A stretch of 64,000 bases of DNA from Deinococcus sp. LM3 (GTDB taxonomy: Bacteria; Deinococcota; Deinococci; Deinococcales; Deinococcaceae). The stretch covers positions 2,010,501 to 2,074,500 of the forward strand of contig NZ_MUFV01000001.1 in assembly GCF_002017875.1 (NCBI RefSeq), written 5' to 3'. The stretch's first letter is position 1, and each line of letters begins with the position of its first letter. The translations under genes and the position numbers were made by a program. Positions 1-9,907 of this stretch are shown one piece after another. The notes beneath the pieces were generated by a model. The model was not told the DNA's origin. It ran no database searches and saw nothing but the letters and a program-made list of their open reading frames with translations.

Positions 1-94
1 CCACCGGGTCCCTGGGGGTCGGGGGCGCGTGCGGGGAGCATTCTAGCGCAGCGGGGCGCGGGGTCCGGTGGGCGGACCGGGGCTGGTCGTGGGT
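1..94. other. Left edge, no gene seen
   Basis: No supported reading frame lies here. On the minus strand a TAGAAT hexamer at 40-45 could be the -10 box of a gene running off the left edge, but no start codon sits at the usual 5-7 nt distance, so this is only a possibility. Confidence 0.3.
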
Positions 95-301
95 TCAGCC
101 GTCCTCGTCGGTGGGTTCCTCGGTGGTCCGCCACGGGTGCAAGCGTGCCTGGGCGCTGGTGGGGGAGAGGTTCTCCCGGTCCCGGCTGAGGGGGCCGGTG
201 TCCAGGCCGCTGATCAGGACTTCGCTGCCTGCGCCGCTGGCCAGCGCTGCGGGGGGAATCGGTGCGCCGATCTGCCCTTCCTGCACCTCACGTCGCTTCA
301 T
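95..301 (-). CDS. Small hypothetical protein, 68 aa
   Basis: I do not recognise a family. The frame has strong GC at third codon positions and ends in an acidic tail (EEPTDEDG). A TACGCT hexamer (minus strand, 307-312) lies 5 nt before the ATG, as in other leaderless genes of this window. No signal peptide or membrane segment is visible, and the sequence is polar and Ser/Arg/Glu rich. It may be a genus-specific small protein; a chance ORF cannot be excluded. Confidence 0.5.
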   Translation of the reverse strand: MKRREVQEGQIGAPIPPAALASGAGSEVLISGLDTGPLSRDRENLSPTSAQARLHPWRTTEEPTDEDG

Positions 302-407
302 GCCCCAGCGTAGGCGTGGGGCGGGCCTGGGTGGGTGTGTGCCGCATGGAGGCGCGTTGAGGGTCGGCTACTGAGGCTCGACAGGGGCCGTTTGCGTGCT
401 CTGCCGC

Positions 408-441
408 ACGCCATCAGCCATGCGCCATCAGCCATCGGCCA
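408..441. repeat. Short degenerate GCCATCA tandem repeat
   Basis: Between the 68-aa gene and the nucleotidyltransferase the sequence repeats GCCATCAGCCAT twice with small changes, followed by GCCAC. No function is evident; it lies just past the stop codon of the minus-strand nucleotidyltransferase. Confidence 0.45.
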
Positions 442-444
442 CCG

Positions 445-1482
445 TCACATCCGCATGACGCTGCGGTCCCCGATGACCATCTGCAGGCCGGTGTCGCTGG
501 GCGCGGTGACCAGGGCGTGACGGCCGATCAGGCTGCGCACGATCGGCTGGGTGGGGTGCAGGATGCGCGCGAAATCGTCGATCAGGCTGGCGTGTACGCG
601 GGCGCTGTCCACGCGGGCGTGCGCGCCGATGCTCACGCCCGGCCCGATGGTCGCGCCGCGTACCAGCGCGTGCGGGCCGATCCAGACGGGTCCCGTGATG
701 ACGCTGTCTTCGACGGCCGCGCCCGCCTCGATCACGACCGGGCCGCTCACGACGCTGCGGTCCACGCGGCCCTCGATGCGGGGTTGCAGGTGCGACAGGA
801 AGTGCAGGTTCGCGGTCAGCAGGTCGTCGGGCGCGCCGGCGTCACTCCAGAAGCCCGTGAATTCCACGGCGCGGACCTGCCCGCCCTGCGCCATCAGGGC
901 GCTCAGGGCCTGCGGGAACTCGATCTCGCCCCGGTCGCTGGGCAGCAGGTCCTGCACGTGGTCGAGCAGCGACGGGCGGAAACTGAACACGCCGCACGCC
1001 GCGAGGTTACTCTCGGGTTTGCGGGGTTTTTCCACCAGCCGGATCAGGCGGCCGTTCTTCACGATGGCCACGCCGTACGCCTGCGGGTTCGGGACCTGCT
1101 TGACCCCGATCACGGCGTCCGCGTCGCGCAGCGTGCCGATCAGGGGGGTCAGGCGGTCTTCGAAGAGGTTGTCCCCGAGGTACAGCAGCGTCGGCTGGTG
1201 TTCCAGGAAGGCGCGGGCGCTCAGGACGGCGTGCCCGGTGCCGAGCGCCTCGCGCTGCCGGATGAAGGTCAGGTGGCCGCTGTGCTGCGTGGCGTCGCGC
1301 AGGTCCGTCTCGCTGGACGGACTGCACACGATGCCGATGTCGTGAATGCCGGCGTCCCGCAGGGACTGCACGGCCCGCGCAATGATGGGGACGCCCGCCA
1401 CGGGAACGGCGTGCTTGGCGCGTGTCGCGCTGATGGGAAGCAGGCGGCTGCCGCGCCCGGCGGCGAGAATCAGACCTTTCAT
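445..1482 (-). CDS. Glucose-1-phosphate thymidylyltransferase-like sugar nucleotidyltransferase
   Basis: A 345-aa NDP-sugar pyrophosphorylase that should join a sugar 1-phosphate to an NTP for surface polysaccharide precursors. The N-terminal nucleotidyltransferase domain (about residues 1-230) starts with the LAAGRGSRLLP nucleotide-binding loop. It also has the YLGDNLF segment that supplies the metal-binding Asp, and a VEKP motif. The C-terminal third carries hexapeptide-like repeats (left-handed beta helix), as in the long RmlA form rather than the short rhamnose-pathway enzyme. A TATACT -10 box lies about 13 nt upstream. It has no sugar-pathway neighbours, so the exact sugar is unknown. 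Confidence 0.85.
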   Translation of the reverse strand: MKGLILAAGRGSRLLPISATRAKHAVPVAGVPIIARAVQSLRDAGIHDIGIVCSPSSETDLRDATQHSGHLTFIRQREALGTGHAVLSARAFLEHQPTLLYLGDNLFEDRLTPLIGTLRDADAVIGVKQVPNPQAYGVAIVKNGRLIRLVEKPRKPESNLAACGVFSFRPSLLDHVQDLLPSDRGEIEFPQALSALMAQGGQVRAVEFTGFWSDAGAPDDLLTANLHFLSHLQPRIEGRVDRSVVSGPVVIEAGAAVEDSVITGPVWIGPHALVRGATIGPGVSIGAHARVDSARVHASLIDDFARILHPTQPIVRSLIGRHALVTAPSDTGLQMVIGDRSVMRM

Positions 1483-1552
1483 GAGATCACACGCGAGTAT
1501 AAGCGTCGGCCCGCGCGCGATTCTGAGAGGCCGGGCGGGGCGGGGGTGGCCC

Positions 1553-2536
<984 letters not shown>

Positions 2537-2635
2537 GCCGGGCATTCTAGTCGGCGCTGCCCGGACCCCGCAGCGGTGGGCGGCACGGTTCAGGCGCGCT
2601 GCGGGGGCGGCGGCGGGTGCGCTACGCTGCCGCGC

Positions 2636-2944
2636 ATGACCGATCCGCCGTCCGGGGCCGGAACGACCGGCCGTCACGCGCCGCTGGGCATCGTCTTCAC
2701 GCTGGCCGGCGTGGACGACCTGACCTTCACGCGCATCCTGCGGGACCTGATGCACGACCCGGCCTTCCGCCGCCCGCTGCAGGTGCAGGCGCAGGAACCC
2801 CGGCCCGGCGCGGCGGCCCGACTGACGCTGGTCTTCCACCCGGAGGACCGGGCGCTGGCCGCCGCTGCCACGCAACGCCTCAAGACGCTGCTGCTGCGCC
2901 ACGAGGTGCAGGTGGACGACGTGATCGTGCCCGGCCCGGCCTGA
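2636..2944 (+). CDS. Hypothetical protein, 102 aa
   Basis: Small cytosolic protein divergently transcribed from the alpha/beta hydrolase, with the two starts 100 bp apart. It looks like a compact alpha/beta fold (GIVFTLAGVDDLTFTRILRDLM, then a LTLVFHP strand and a C-terminal helix plus strand). No known motif is seen. A TACGCT -10 hexamer ends 7 nt before the ATG, supporting this start and leaderless expression. Confidence 0.65.
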   Translation: MTDPPSGAGTTGRHAPLGIVFTLAGVDDLTFTRILRDLMHDPAFRRPLQVQAQEPRPGAAARLTLVFHPEDRALAAAATQRLKTLLLRHEVQVDDVIVPGPA

Positions 2945-3205
2945 CGCCCGTGGTCGGCGCGCCTGATTCCACCTGAACGCCGCGCGGATTCCGCGCCCCT
3001 GAGCGGGGGGGACTTGACGGCTGTTAAGGGACCCTAAACCGCACCTGAGCCCCCCGGGACCTTCCCGGCCCCTACGATGGGCCGGAAACAGGTGCACCGG
3101 CATCCGCAGCGGATACACCCACGGTTGCGTGCCTCCCTGGCCTGCCAGGGCAGCGCCCAGCCGGGCCACCGAACATCCCAGGGATGAGGAGACGAAAAGG
3201 CAGCT

Positions 3206-3874
<669 letters not shown>

Positions 3875-3965
3875 CCCGGTGACGCCCTGACCCGGTCGTC
3901 GGCCTCCCCCGGCAGGGAGTTCACTCTGTTCTCATCCGGGCGGCGGAACCGTCCGGGATACTGAA

Positions 3966-4112
3966 GGTCAATCCGGGGGAGTAAGCCGCCCTGCCACTCG
4001 GCAGGGAGCACCTGATCGTCAATACGGAAACCAAGGGTTTTCCGGTCAGGAGCAGCAAAGGCAGAGACCCGGCAGGAACGCGGTGCGAACCGTGGTTTCT
4101 GCCGGGCGTTTT
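3966..4112 (+). promoter_or_regulatory. yybP-ykoY Mn2+ riboswitch with overlapping terminator (ON switch)
   Basis: The leader of the TerC gene carries the hallmarks of the yybP-ykoY manganese aptamer: GGGGAGTAAGC at 3975, CGTCAAT at 4017, and GCAGAGACCCGG at 4061-4072. The P1 helix pairs CCGGG (3973-3977) with CCCGG (4068-4072). The same CCCGGCAG (4068-4075) is also the 5' arm of a terminator hairpin with CTGCCGGG (4099-4106), followed by a T-rich tail. Mn2+ binding should keep P1 closed, block the terminator and turn the exporter gene on. Confidence 0.88.
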
Positions 4113-4181
4113 CGTGTCTTCCAGGCACGCCGCTCCCGCCAGTCACCCACCGTCACGCGCCGCGCCCACCGGAGGAACACC

Positions 4182-5198
4182 GTGGACGCACTCATGACCC
4201 CCTGGCTCGGCCAACCCACCTGGATGTGGCTGGTCTTCATCACCCTCGTCGTCGCCCTGCTCGCCTTCGACCTCGGGATCCTGGACCGCCTGCGCCGCCG
4301 CCGCGCCGACGCCGCCGGCGTTGCGGTCGAGGATCAGGTCATCGGGATCGGCAGCAGCCTCAAACTGAGTGCCTTCTACATCGCCGTGGCGCTGGCCTTC
4401 GGCGGGTGGGTGTGGGCCACGCTGGGACCGGCCAGCGGCATGGCGTACCTGACCGGTTTCGCGCTGGAAAAGGCGCTGGCCCTCGATAACGTGTTCGTGA
4501 TCAGCGTGATCTTCGCGTCGTTCGCCATTCCCCGCCACCTCCAGCACCGCGTGCTGTTCTGGGGCATCCTGGGCGTGATCATTCTGCGCGGCCTGATGAT
4601 CGGCCTGGGCACCGCGCTCGTCACTCAGTTCGACTGGATCATGTGGATCTTCGGTGCGTTCCTGCTGCTGACCGGCGTGAAACTGCTGCGCGGCGGCGAC
4701 GACGAGGCCCCCGACATGGCCAACCACCCCGCCGTGCGCTTCCTGCGCCGCTTCCTGCCCATCAGCCCCAAACTGGACGGCCAGAAGTTCCTGACCCGCC
4801 TGCCCGACGCGACCGGCCGCCTGCGCCTGCACGCCACCCCGCTGCTGCTGGCCCTGCTGGTCGTGGAGTTCGCCGACGTGATCTTCGCCGTGGACAGCAT
4901 TCCCGCCATCTTCGCCATCACGCAGGACCCGTTCATCGTGTACACCAGCAACATCTTCGCCATCCTGGGTCTGCGCGCCCTGTACTTCGCGCTGGCCGCC
5001 ATGGTCCACCGCTTCGAGGCCCTCAAGCCCGCGCTGGCGCTGGTGCTGGTGTTCATCGGCGCGAAGATCTTCTACGCGCAGTTCTTCGGCAAGGTCGACC
5101 CGGCCATCAGCCTGACCGTCACGCTCGGCATCCTCGGCGGCGGCGTCCTGCTGAGCCTGTGGCGCACCCGCAACGACCCCACCCCCGACGTGAGCTGA
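4182..5198 (+). CDS. TerC/Alx family Mn2+ exporter membrane protein
   Basis: A 338-aa integral membrane protein with about eight or nine transmembrane helices. It carries the two family signatures, LALDNVFV and EFADVIFAVDSIPA, whose in-membrane acidic residues are expected to bind metal. TerC/Alx/MeeF proteins export Mn2+ or metallate secreted enzymes. Control by the Mn2+ riboswitch directly upstream fits manganese homeostasis, which matters in Deinococcus. The GTG at 4182 is chosen because GGAGG (4171-4175) lies 6 nt before it; an in-frame ATG follows at 4194. Confidence 0.9.
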   Translation: MDALMTPWLGQPTWMWLVFITLVVALLAFDLGILDRLRRRRADAAGVAVEDQVIGIGSSLKLSAFYIAVALAFGGWVWATLGPASGMAYLTGFALEKALALDNVFVISVIFASFAIPRHLQHRVLFWGILGVIILRGLMIGLGTALVTQFDWIMWIFGAFLLLTGVKLLRGGDDEAPDMANHPAVRFLRRFLPISPKLDGQKFLTRLPDATGRLRLHATPLLLALLVVEFADVIFAVDSIPAIFAITQDPFIVYTSNIFAILGLRALYFALAAMVHRFEALKPALALVLVFIGAKIFYAQFFGKVDPAISLTVTLGILGGGVLLSLWRTRNDPTPDVS

Positions 5199-5220
5199 CC
5201 GCACACCCCCACCCGCCCGC

Positions 5221-5263
5221 AGGCGCGCCGTGACTCTGGTTCACGGCGCGCCTCTCTGTCTGT
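5221..5263 (+). terminator. Rho-independent terminator after terC-family gene
   Basis: A perfect 13-bp stem, AGGCGCGCCGTGA (5221-5233) with TCACGGCGCGCCT (5241-5253), 7-nt loop, then a T/C-rich tail. Confidence 0.8.
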
Positions 5264-5306
5264 TCTGGTGTGTCGTTTCCGGAAGTCCTGTGCTCTGCTG
5301 GAGCGC

Positions 5307-6200
5307 ATGAGCGAGAACCGTACCCTGACCGGCATTCCGGGCTTCCTGGTGGGCCACTGGACGCACGCCGAGGCCCGCACCGGCTGCACCGTGATTCTGT
5401 GCCCCCCGGAGGGCGCCGTGGCGTCCGCTTCGTTCCTGGGCCCCAGTCCCGGCACGCGCGAGGGCGTGCTGCTCTCGCCCGACAAGAAGATCGAACGCAT
5501 TCACGCGCTGCTGCTGACCGGCGGCAGCGCCTTCGGGCTGGGCGCGGCGGGCGGCGTGGTCCGGGTGCTGGAGGAACGCGGCGTGGGGCACCAGACGCCC
5601 TGGGCGCGCGTGCCGCTCGTGCCGGCCGCCGTGATCTACGACCTGGGCGTGGGCCGCGCCGACATCCGCCCCGGCGAGGCGCAGGGCGAACACGCCGCCC
5701 GCACCGCCAGCGCCGACCCGGTCCCGCGCGGTCTGGTCGGGGCCGGGACCGGCGCGACCGCCGGGAAGTACCTGGGGGGCGGCGTGCCGGGCGGACTGGG
5801 CAGCGTCCTGCTCGAACGGCACGGGGTGCGGGTGGGCGCGCTGGCCGTCGTGAACCCCATCGGGGACGTGCTGGACGAACGGGGCGGCGTGCTGGCCGGA
5901 CCCGGCGTCGGGCCGGGCGCCGCCGCCTTCACGCCGGGCGACGTGCAGAACACCACCCTGATCGCCGTGGTCACCGAACACACCCTGAGCAAGAGCGAAT
6001 GCCGCCGCCTCGCGGACGCCGCGCAGGCCGCGCTGGCCCGCGTCATCCACCCCAGCCACACGCCCTGGGACGGCGACAGCGCCTTCGTCCTGAGCGCCGC
6101 CACCCGGCCCCCGGCGGACCCGCTGCTGCTGGTGGCACTCGTGCAGGAGGCCGTGTGCGCCGCCGTCCGGGACGCCGTGCGCGCCGCCCGAACGGACTGA
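5307..6200 (+). CDS. P1 family (DmpA/BapA-type) aminopeptidase
   Basis: A 297-aa N-terminal-nucleophile hydrolase of the P1/S58 family, which self-cleaves into alpha and beta chains and removes N-terminal or beta-amino acids. The TGGSAFGLGAA motif (residues 71-81) and the pre-cleavage region GAGTGATAGKYLGG are present. The likely nucleophile is Ser166 in GGLGS, where autocleavage would occur. The ATG at 5307 is preferred because TCTGCT (5294-5299) ends 7 nt upstream, the spacing of leaderless genes here. The stop codon is the insertion site of a miniature repeat element. Confidence 0.88.
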   Translation: MSENRTLTGIPGFLVGHWTHAEARTGCTVILCPPEGAVASASFLGPSPGTREGVLLSPDKKIERIHALLLTGGSAFGLGAAGGVVRVLEERGVGHQTPWARVPLVPAAVIYDLGVGRADIRPGEAQGEHAARTASADPVPRGLVGAGTGATAGKYLGGGVPGGLGSVLLERHGVRVGALAVVNPIGDVLDERGGVLAGPGVGPGAAAFTPGDVQNTTLIAVVTEHTLSKSECRRLADAAQAALARVIHPSHTPWDGDSAFVLSAATRPPADPLLLVALVQEAVCAAVRDAVRAARTD

Positions 6201-6357
6201 ACCGGACTCCGATTGGAGGCGCTGCAAAGGCCCTTCAATCCGAGCGGATGCGACTCGTAGAGCTGCCCCGCAGAGTAAGAGAGAAACGCCCCTCCGGACG
6301 TGAAGCCGGCAACCCGGCGCGTGGGCGGGTTGTCAGCGAAGCAGACGGAATCCGTAT
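6200..6357 (+). mobile_element. Miniature inverted-repeat element, copy A
   Basis: About 157 bp. Its first base is the A of the TGA stop of the P1 peptidase, and it ends at TCCGTA followed by another TGA. The left end AACCGGACTCCG is a diverged form of the ATACGGACTCCG terminal repeat. Inside are the two hairpins common to all copies. This is the longest and most diverged copy. Confidence 0.8.
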
Positions 6358-6462
6358 GAACCGGGGCGCGCCTTTGAGGGCCTGACCATCCAGGCTTGGC
6401 CCAACCTTGACCTTGTGTTCCCTCACCCGGTTCTGCCCGTGCGTGGCGGGTCACTCTGGGGC

Positions 6463-6744
6463 ATGCTTGCCTTTCACCCTCAGCTGTTCGTGCGGATCGC
6501 CGAGCTCGACGGCCCGCGTGCGCCCATGCCCCGCCCGCTGTCGAGCGGCTTCAACCCGGACCGCGCCTACCGGGTGCTGGGCGTGTACAACCCGTCCGAG
6601 TCGTCGGACGCGTACTTCATTCTGCCGAACGACCGCGACGAGATGTGGTTCATCTGCCAGCGGCACCTGCGGTTCGCGGGCCTGCACGACACCTCCGCGC
6701 ACCACCTGGACCTGACGCACGAACACGCCAGCGCCGCCGACTGA
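6463..6744 (+). CDS. Hypothetical protein, 93 aa
   Basis: Soluble protein of unknown function with an aromatic-rich C-terminal half (YFILPNDRDEMWFICQRHLRFAGLHD). No known motif is seen apart from a single Cys and several His. The ATG at 6463 is chosen because CACTCT ends 5 nt upstream, as in other leaderless starts; a longer in-frame version from 6415 lacks coding character. The gene is bracketed by repeat copies A and B in opposite orientations, and copy B begins on its stop codon. Confidence 0.6.
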   Translation: MLAFHPQLFVRIAELDGPRAPMPRPLSSGFNPDRAYRVLGVYNPSESSDAYFILPNDRDEMWFICQRHLRFAGLHDTSAHHLDLTHEHASAAD

Positions 6745-6934
6745 AACGGATTTCGTCTGTTTCGCTGACAACCCGGAGCATCGCCGGGTCGCCAACTCCA
6801 CGTCCGGAACCCGTTTTGCTCCCACTCGCTTCGCTCGGATTGAACGGGCTTTGCAGCCCATTCAATCGGAGTCCGTATCACTCGCTTCGCTCGGATTGAA
6901 GGGTCTTTGCAGCCCCTCCAATCGGAGTCCGTAT
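6744..6934 (-). mobile_element. Miniature inverted-repeat element, copy B with tandemly duplicated end
   Basis: Inverted copy. The left end AAACGGATTTCG overlaps the TGA stop of the 93-aa gene. The full element ends at GTCCGTAT (6871-6878). It is followed by a second copy of only the terminal hairpin segment (6879-6934), which again ends GTCCGTA plus TGA. The repeated unit includes CACTCGCTTCGCTCGGATT, present at 6825 and 6879. Confidence 0.85.
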
Positions 6935-7068
6935 GACCCGCAGCCCGGCCACCGCTGCCGCCATCCCGTCCACCGGGATCACGCCGCCACCCGGCGCCCG
7001 GCCTTTCTGAAGAGACCTTCAGCCTCCTCGGGGGTGCAGGGTGGCCCCCGCTGCGAATACTGAGCGGT
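6935..7068. other. Intergenic stretch before the 218-aa gene
   Basis: After copy B no gene is seen. The AATACT -10 hexamer of the next gene is at 7056-7061. Confidence 0.5.
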
Positions 7069-7725
7069 ATGCGACGTTTCCTTTCCGCTGCCCGGTCGCT
7101 GCCGCGCCCGCTTTGGCTGCTCGCGGGAGTGCTGGGGTACACCGCGTACCTCCAGAATCCGCGCGAGCCGCTGCGGCCCACCGACCTGCCGGACGGGGTG
7201 GGGCCGGTCACGCACCGCTTCTACCGCGCCGACGTGCAGGGCGCCACCCTGGACGCGGCGGCCGTGACGGCGCTGGTCGGGCAGCGCCTGCCGGACCTCG
7301 CGCCGAAGGTGGCGGCGTGGTTCCGTGGACTGGACGCGCCGCTGCCGTCGCAGGGCGGGCCGCCCATCCGGCCCGGCACGCGCCTGCGGATCCTGATGAC
7401 CCTGACCCGCCGGGCGCGCGTGCAGGTGCAGGTCATGGAACCCACCCGCCTGTGCCTGCGTACGCTGCGGCTGCACGCGGACGCCGGGACGGTCACGTTC
7501 CGCGCGCTGGACACCGGTCCCGGCAGGCTGAGGCTGGAGATCGAGACGGTCGTGCGGGCCGCGAGCTGGCCGGACCGGGCCGCGTACCTGCTGGCCGCGC
7601 ACCTGTTCCAGCGCCTGAACTGGGAGGCGGTCCTGACCGGCGCGGCCCGCCTGGGTGGCGGGCAGGTCGCCGCGCGGGAGCACCGCACCCGCGAGTACGC
7701 ATATGTCCCGCCTGCCGCCCGCTAG
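7069..7725 (+). CDS. Hypothetical protein with N-terminal membrane anchor, 218 aa
   Basis: Residues 14-27 form a hydrophobic stretch after a basic N-terminus (signal anchor or signal peptide without a clear cleavage site). The rest looks like a single alpha/beta domain with several strands. It weakly recalls DUF1990-type proteins, but I cannot assign it. AATACT ends 7 nt before the ATG, a leaderless-type start. It is just upstream of the siroheme genes with 9 nt between, so may be co-transcribed, although the next gene has its own -10. Confidence 0.65.
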   Translation: MRRFLSAARSLPRPLWLLAGVLGYTAYLQNPREPLRPTDLPDGVGPVTHRFYRADVQGATLDAAAVTALVGQRLPDLAPKVAAWFRGLDAPLPSQGGPPIRPGTRLRILMTLTRRARVQVQVMEPTRLCLRTLRLHADAGTVTFRALDTGPGRLRLEIETVVRAASWPDRAAYLLAAHLFQRLNWEAVLTGAARLGGGQVAAREHRTREYAYVPPAAR

Positions 7726-7734
7726 CCTGTAGGC

Positions 7735-9261
7735 ATGACCGACGTTCCCGCCGCTTCCCCCGCCGCACCGTCCCGCGCCTTCGTGTCCCTGATCGGGGCG
7801 GGTCCCGGCGATCCGGGACTGCTGACCGTGCGGGGTATGCAGGCGCTCATGGAGGCGGACGTGGTGCTGTTCGATTACCTCGCCAACCCGGACCTGCTGC
7901 GCTACGCGCCGGACGCGCACACCATCTACGTGGGCAAGAAGGGCTTTTCCGAGTACATCAGCCAGGAGCAGATCAACGCGCTGATCGTGGAGCAGGCGAA
8001 GGCGAACGGCGGGCAGCGCGTGGCCCGGCTGAAGGGCGGCGACGTGTTCGTGTTCGGGCGCGGCGGCGAGGAAGCCGAGGCCTGCGCCCTGGCCGGCGTG
8101 CCGTTCGAGATCGTGCCCGGCGTGAGCAGCGCCATCGCCGCGCCCGCCTACGCCGGGATTCCCGTCACGCACCGCGAGGTCGCGCGGTCCTTCGCGGTCC
8201 TGACCGGCAACACCCAGGAGGGCGGCGCGCACTACGAGCGGCTGTCCGGCGTGGACACCCTGGTCCTGCTGATGGGCGTGCGCAACCTGCACCAGATCGC
8301 CGCCGACCTGATCGCGGCCGGGCGCGACCCGCAGACGCCGGCCGCGACCGTCCAGTGGGGTAGCACGCCCCGCCAGCGGACCGTGACCGGCACCCTGGCC
8401 ACCATTGCCGACGTGGTCCGCGAGGCCGGCCTGGAAGCCCCGGCCGTGACGGTCGTGGGCGAGGTCGTGCGCCTGCGTGACAGCCTGCGCTGGTTCGACA
8501 CCCGCTCCGGCTTCGGCGGCCCGCTGACCGGGCAGACGGTCGCCGTGACCCGCACGCGCGGCGGTGCCAGCGGTCTGGGCGACCTGCTGCGCGCGCGCGG
8601 CGCGGGCGTGCTGGAAGTCCCGCTGATCGAATTCGCGCCCACCGCGCAGCCCGGTGTCCTGCATGAGCACCTGCGCGACCTGAGCGGCGTGAGCTGGCTG
8701 CTGTTGACCAGCAACCACGCGGTCACCACCCTGATCGAGCACCTGCACGCCCTGGGCCTGGACACCCGCCACCTGGCCGGCGTGAAACTCGCGGCAGTCG
8801 GCCCCAGCACCGCCCGCAGCCTGGAAGCGGTGGGCCTGCGCGCCGACTTCGTGCCCGGCACGCCCGGCGCCCGCCACCTGGGCGCCGAACTGCCCGCCGC
8901 GCCCGGCGAGACGCTGCTGCACCTGACCTCGCAACTCGCGGAAGCCGACCTGCAACGTGCCCTGGAAACGCGCGGCCTGACCTACGCCCGCGCCGAGCTG
9001 TACCGGACGGAACCCGCCCGGCCCGACAGCCTGTCCATGGACCGCCTGCGCGGCGCGGCGGTCGTGACCCTGGCCTCCGGCAGCGCGGCCCGGCACCTCG
9101 CGGCGCTGGTCGGCACGGACCTGCGCGTGGCGGCCATGGGCCCCCAGACGGCCGACGCGGCGCGCGAGGCGGGCTTCACGGACATCACCGTCGCCCGTAC
9201 CGCCAGCCTGGAGGCCCTGGCCGACGCGGCCGAGCAGGCCGTCGCCGCTGTTACCGACTGA
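7735..9261 (+). CDS. cobA-hemD: Fused uroporphyrinogen-III C-methyltransferase / uroporphyrinogen-III synthase
   Basis: A 508-aa bifunctional tetrapyrrole enzyme. The N-terminal half (about 15-260) is SUMT/CobA: it has [12 protein letters not shown] (SAM-binding loop), [16 protein letters not shown] and LLMGVRN, and methylates uroporphyrinogen III to precorrin-2. The C-terminal half (about 268-508) is HemD, which closes and inverts ring D of hydroxymethylbilane. The fusion is also known from other bacteria. It heads a siroheme/heme cluster with the dehydrogenase and hemA. TAGCCT (7723-7728) ends 6 nt before the ATG, indicating leaderless transcription. Confidence 0.93.
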   Translation: MTDVPAASPAAPSRAFVSLIGAGPGDPGLLTVRGMQALMEADVVLFDYLANPDLLRYAPDAHTIYVGKKGFSEYISQEQINALIVEQAKANGGQRVARLKGGDVFVFGRGGEEAEACALAGVPFEIVPGVSSAIAAPAYAGIPVTHREVARSFAVLTGNTQEGGAHYERLSGVDTLVLLMGVRNLHQIAADLIAAGRDPQTPAATVQWGSTPRQRTVTGTLATIADVVREAGLEAPAVTVVGEVVRLRDSLRWFDTRSGFGGPLTGQTVAVTRTRGGASGLGDLLRARGAGVLEVPLIEFAPTAQPGVLHEHLRDLSGVSWLLLTSNHAVTTLIEHLHALGLDTRHLAGVKLAAVGPSTARSLEAVGLRADFVPGTPGARHLGAELPAAPGETLLHLTSQLAEADLQRALETRGLTYARAELYRTEPARPDSLSMDRLRGAAVVTLASGSAARHLAALVGTDLRVAAMGPQTADAAREAGFTDITVARTASLEALADAAEQAVAAVTD

Positions 9262-9290
9262 GGCACGTTCCATGGCGTCCCAGTCGCCTT

Positions 9291-9308
9291 CCCGACCGAT
9301 CGGTCGGG
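9291..9308. promoter_or_regulatory. 18-bp perfect palindrome, candidate operator
   Basis: CCCGACCGATCGGTCGGG is perfectly self-complementary and lies just upstream of where the -35 box of the next promoter should be (the -10 TATGCT is at 9334-9339). Its form resembles TetR-family operators. The regulator is not in the window. Confidence 0.6.
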
Positions 9309-9346
9309 GACGGCTGCCCCGCCCGGCCCGCGCTATGCTGCGCCCT

Positions 9347-9907
9347 GTGAGCCTCCTACCCGCCTTCCTGGACCTGCACGGTGCGCGCGCCGTCGTGGTG
9401 GGCGGCGGCCCCGTGGCGCTGCGCCGCGCTCGTACCCTGCTGGGCAGCGGCGCGCAGGTCCAGGTCATCGCCCCGGACCTGCACCCGGACCTCGCGGCCC
9501 TTCCGGTGCAGGCGCTGCGCCGCACCTACCGTCCGGGCGACCTGAGCGGCGCGGCGCTGGCCGTCGCCGCCACCAGCGTCCCGGACGTGAACGCGCAGGT
9601 CGTGAGCGACGCCCGCACCCTGGGCATTCCCGTCAACGACGCCAGCGACGCCCCGCGCGGCACCCTGCGCTTCGCCGCCACCGCCGAGCACGCCGGGATG
9701 CAGGTCGCCGTGAACACCGGCCGGGAACTGCCGATGCTCTCGCAGGCCCTCGCGGAGCGCGTGGTGGCCCTGCTGCCCACCCAGACGCAATTGAACGACT
9801 GGACCGGCCGCCGCGAGGCCGCCCTGACCCAGCCGGAACCGCAGCGGGCGTCGGCGCTCGCCGCGCTGCGCGAGGACATCCGCCGCGCCGTTGGGGTGCC
9901 CGCATGA
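9347..9907 (+). CDS. Precorrin-2 dehydrogenase / sirohydrochlorin ferrochelatase-like (siroheme synthase N-domain)
   Basis: A 186-aa protein with a Rossmann NAD-binding start ([17 protein letters not shown]) matching the N-terminal domain of CysG, Met8p and SirC. It oxidises precorrin-2 to sirohydrochlorin and may insert iron. [16 protein letters not shown] is the conserved segment with the Asp used in catalysis. The GTG at 9347 is selected because TATGCT ends exactly 7 nt before it. The stop overlaps the ATG of hemA, so the two are translationally coupled and link siroheme to general heme supply. Confidence 0.88.
   Translation: MSLLPAFLDLHGARAVVVGGGPVALRRARTLLGSGAQVQVIAPDLHPDLAALPVQALRRTYRPGDLSGAALAVAATSVPDVNAQVVSDARTLGIPVNDASDAPRGTLRFAATAEHAGMQVAVNTGRELPMLSQALAERVVALLPTQTQLNDWTGRREAALTQPEPQRASALAALREDIRRAVGVPA

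Noticed and set aside
6979..9525. 848-codon minus-strand frame opposite cobA-hemD
   Set aside because: Shadow of a GC-rich gene; Gln/Gly/Ala-rich with no motifs, while the opposite strand carries a complete recognised enzyme.
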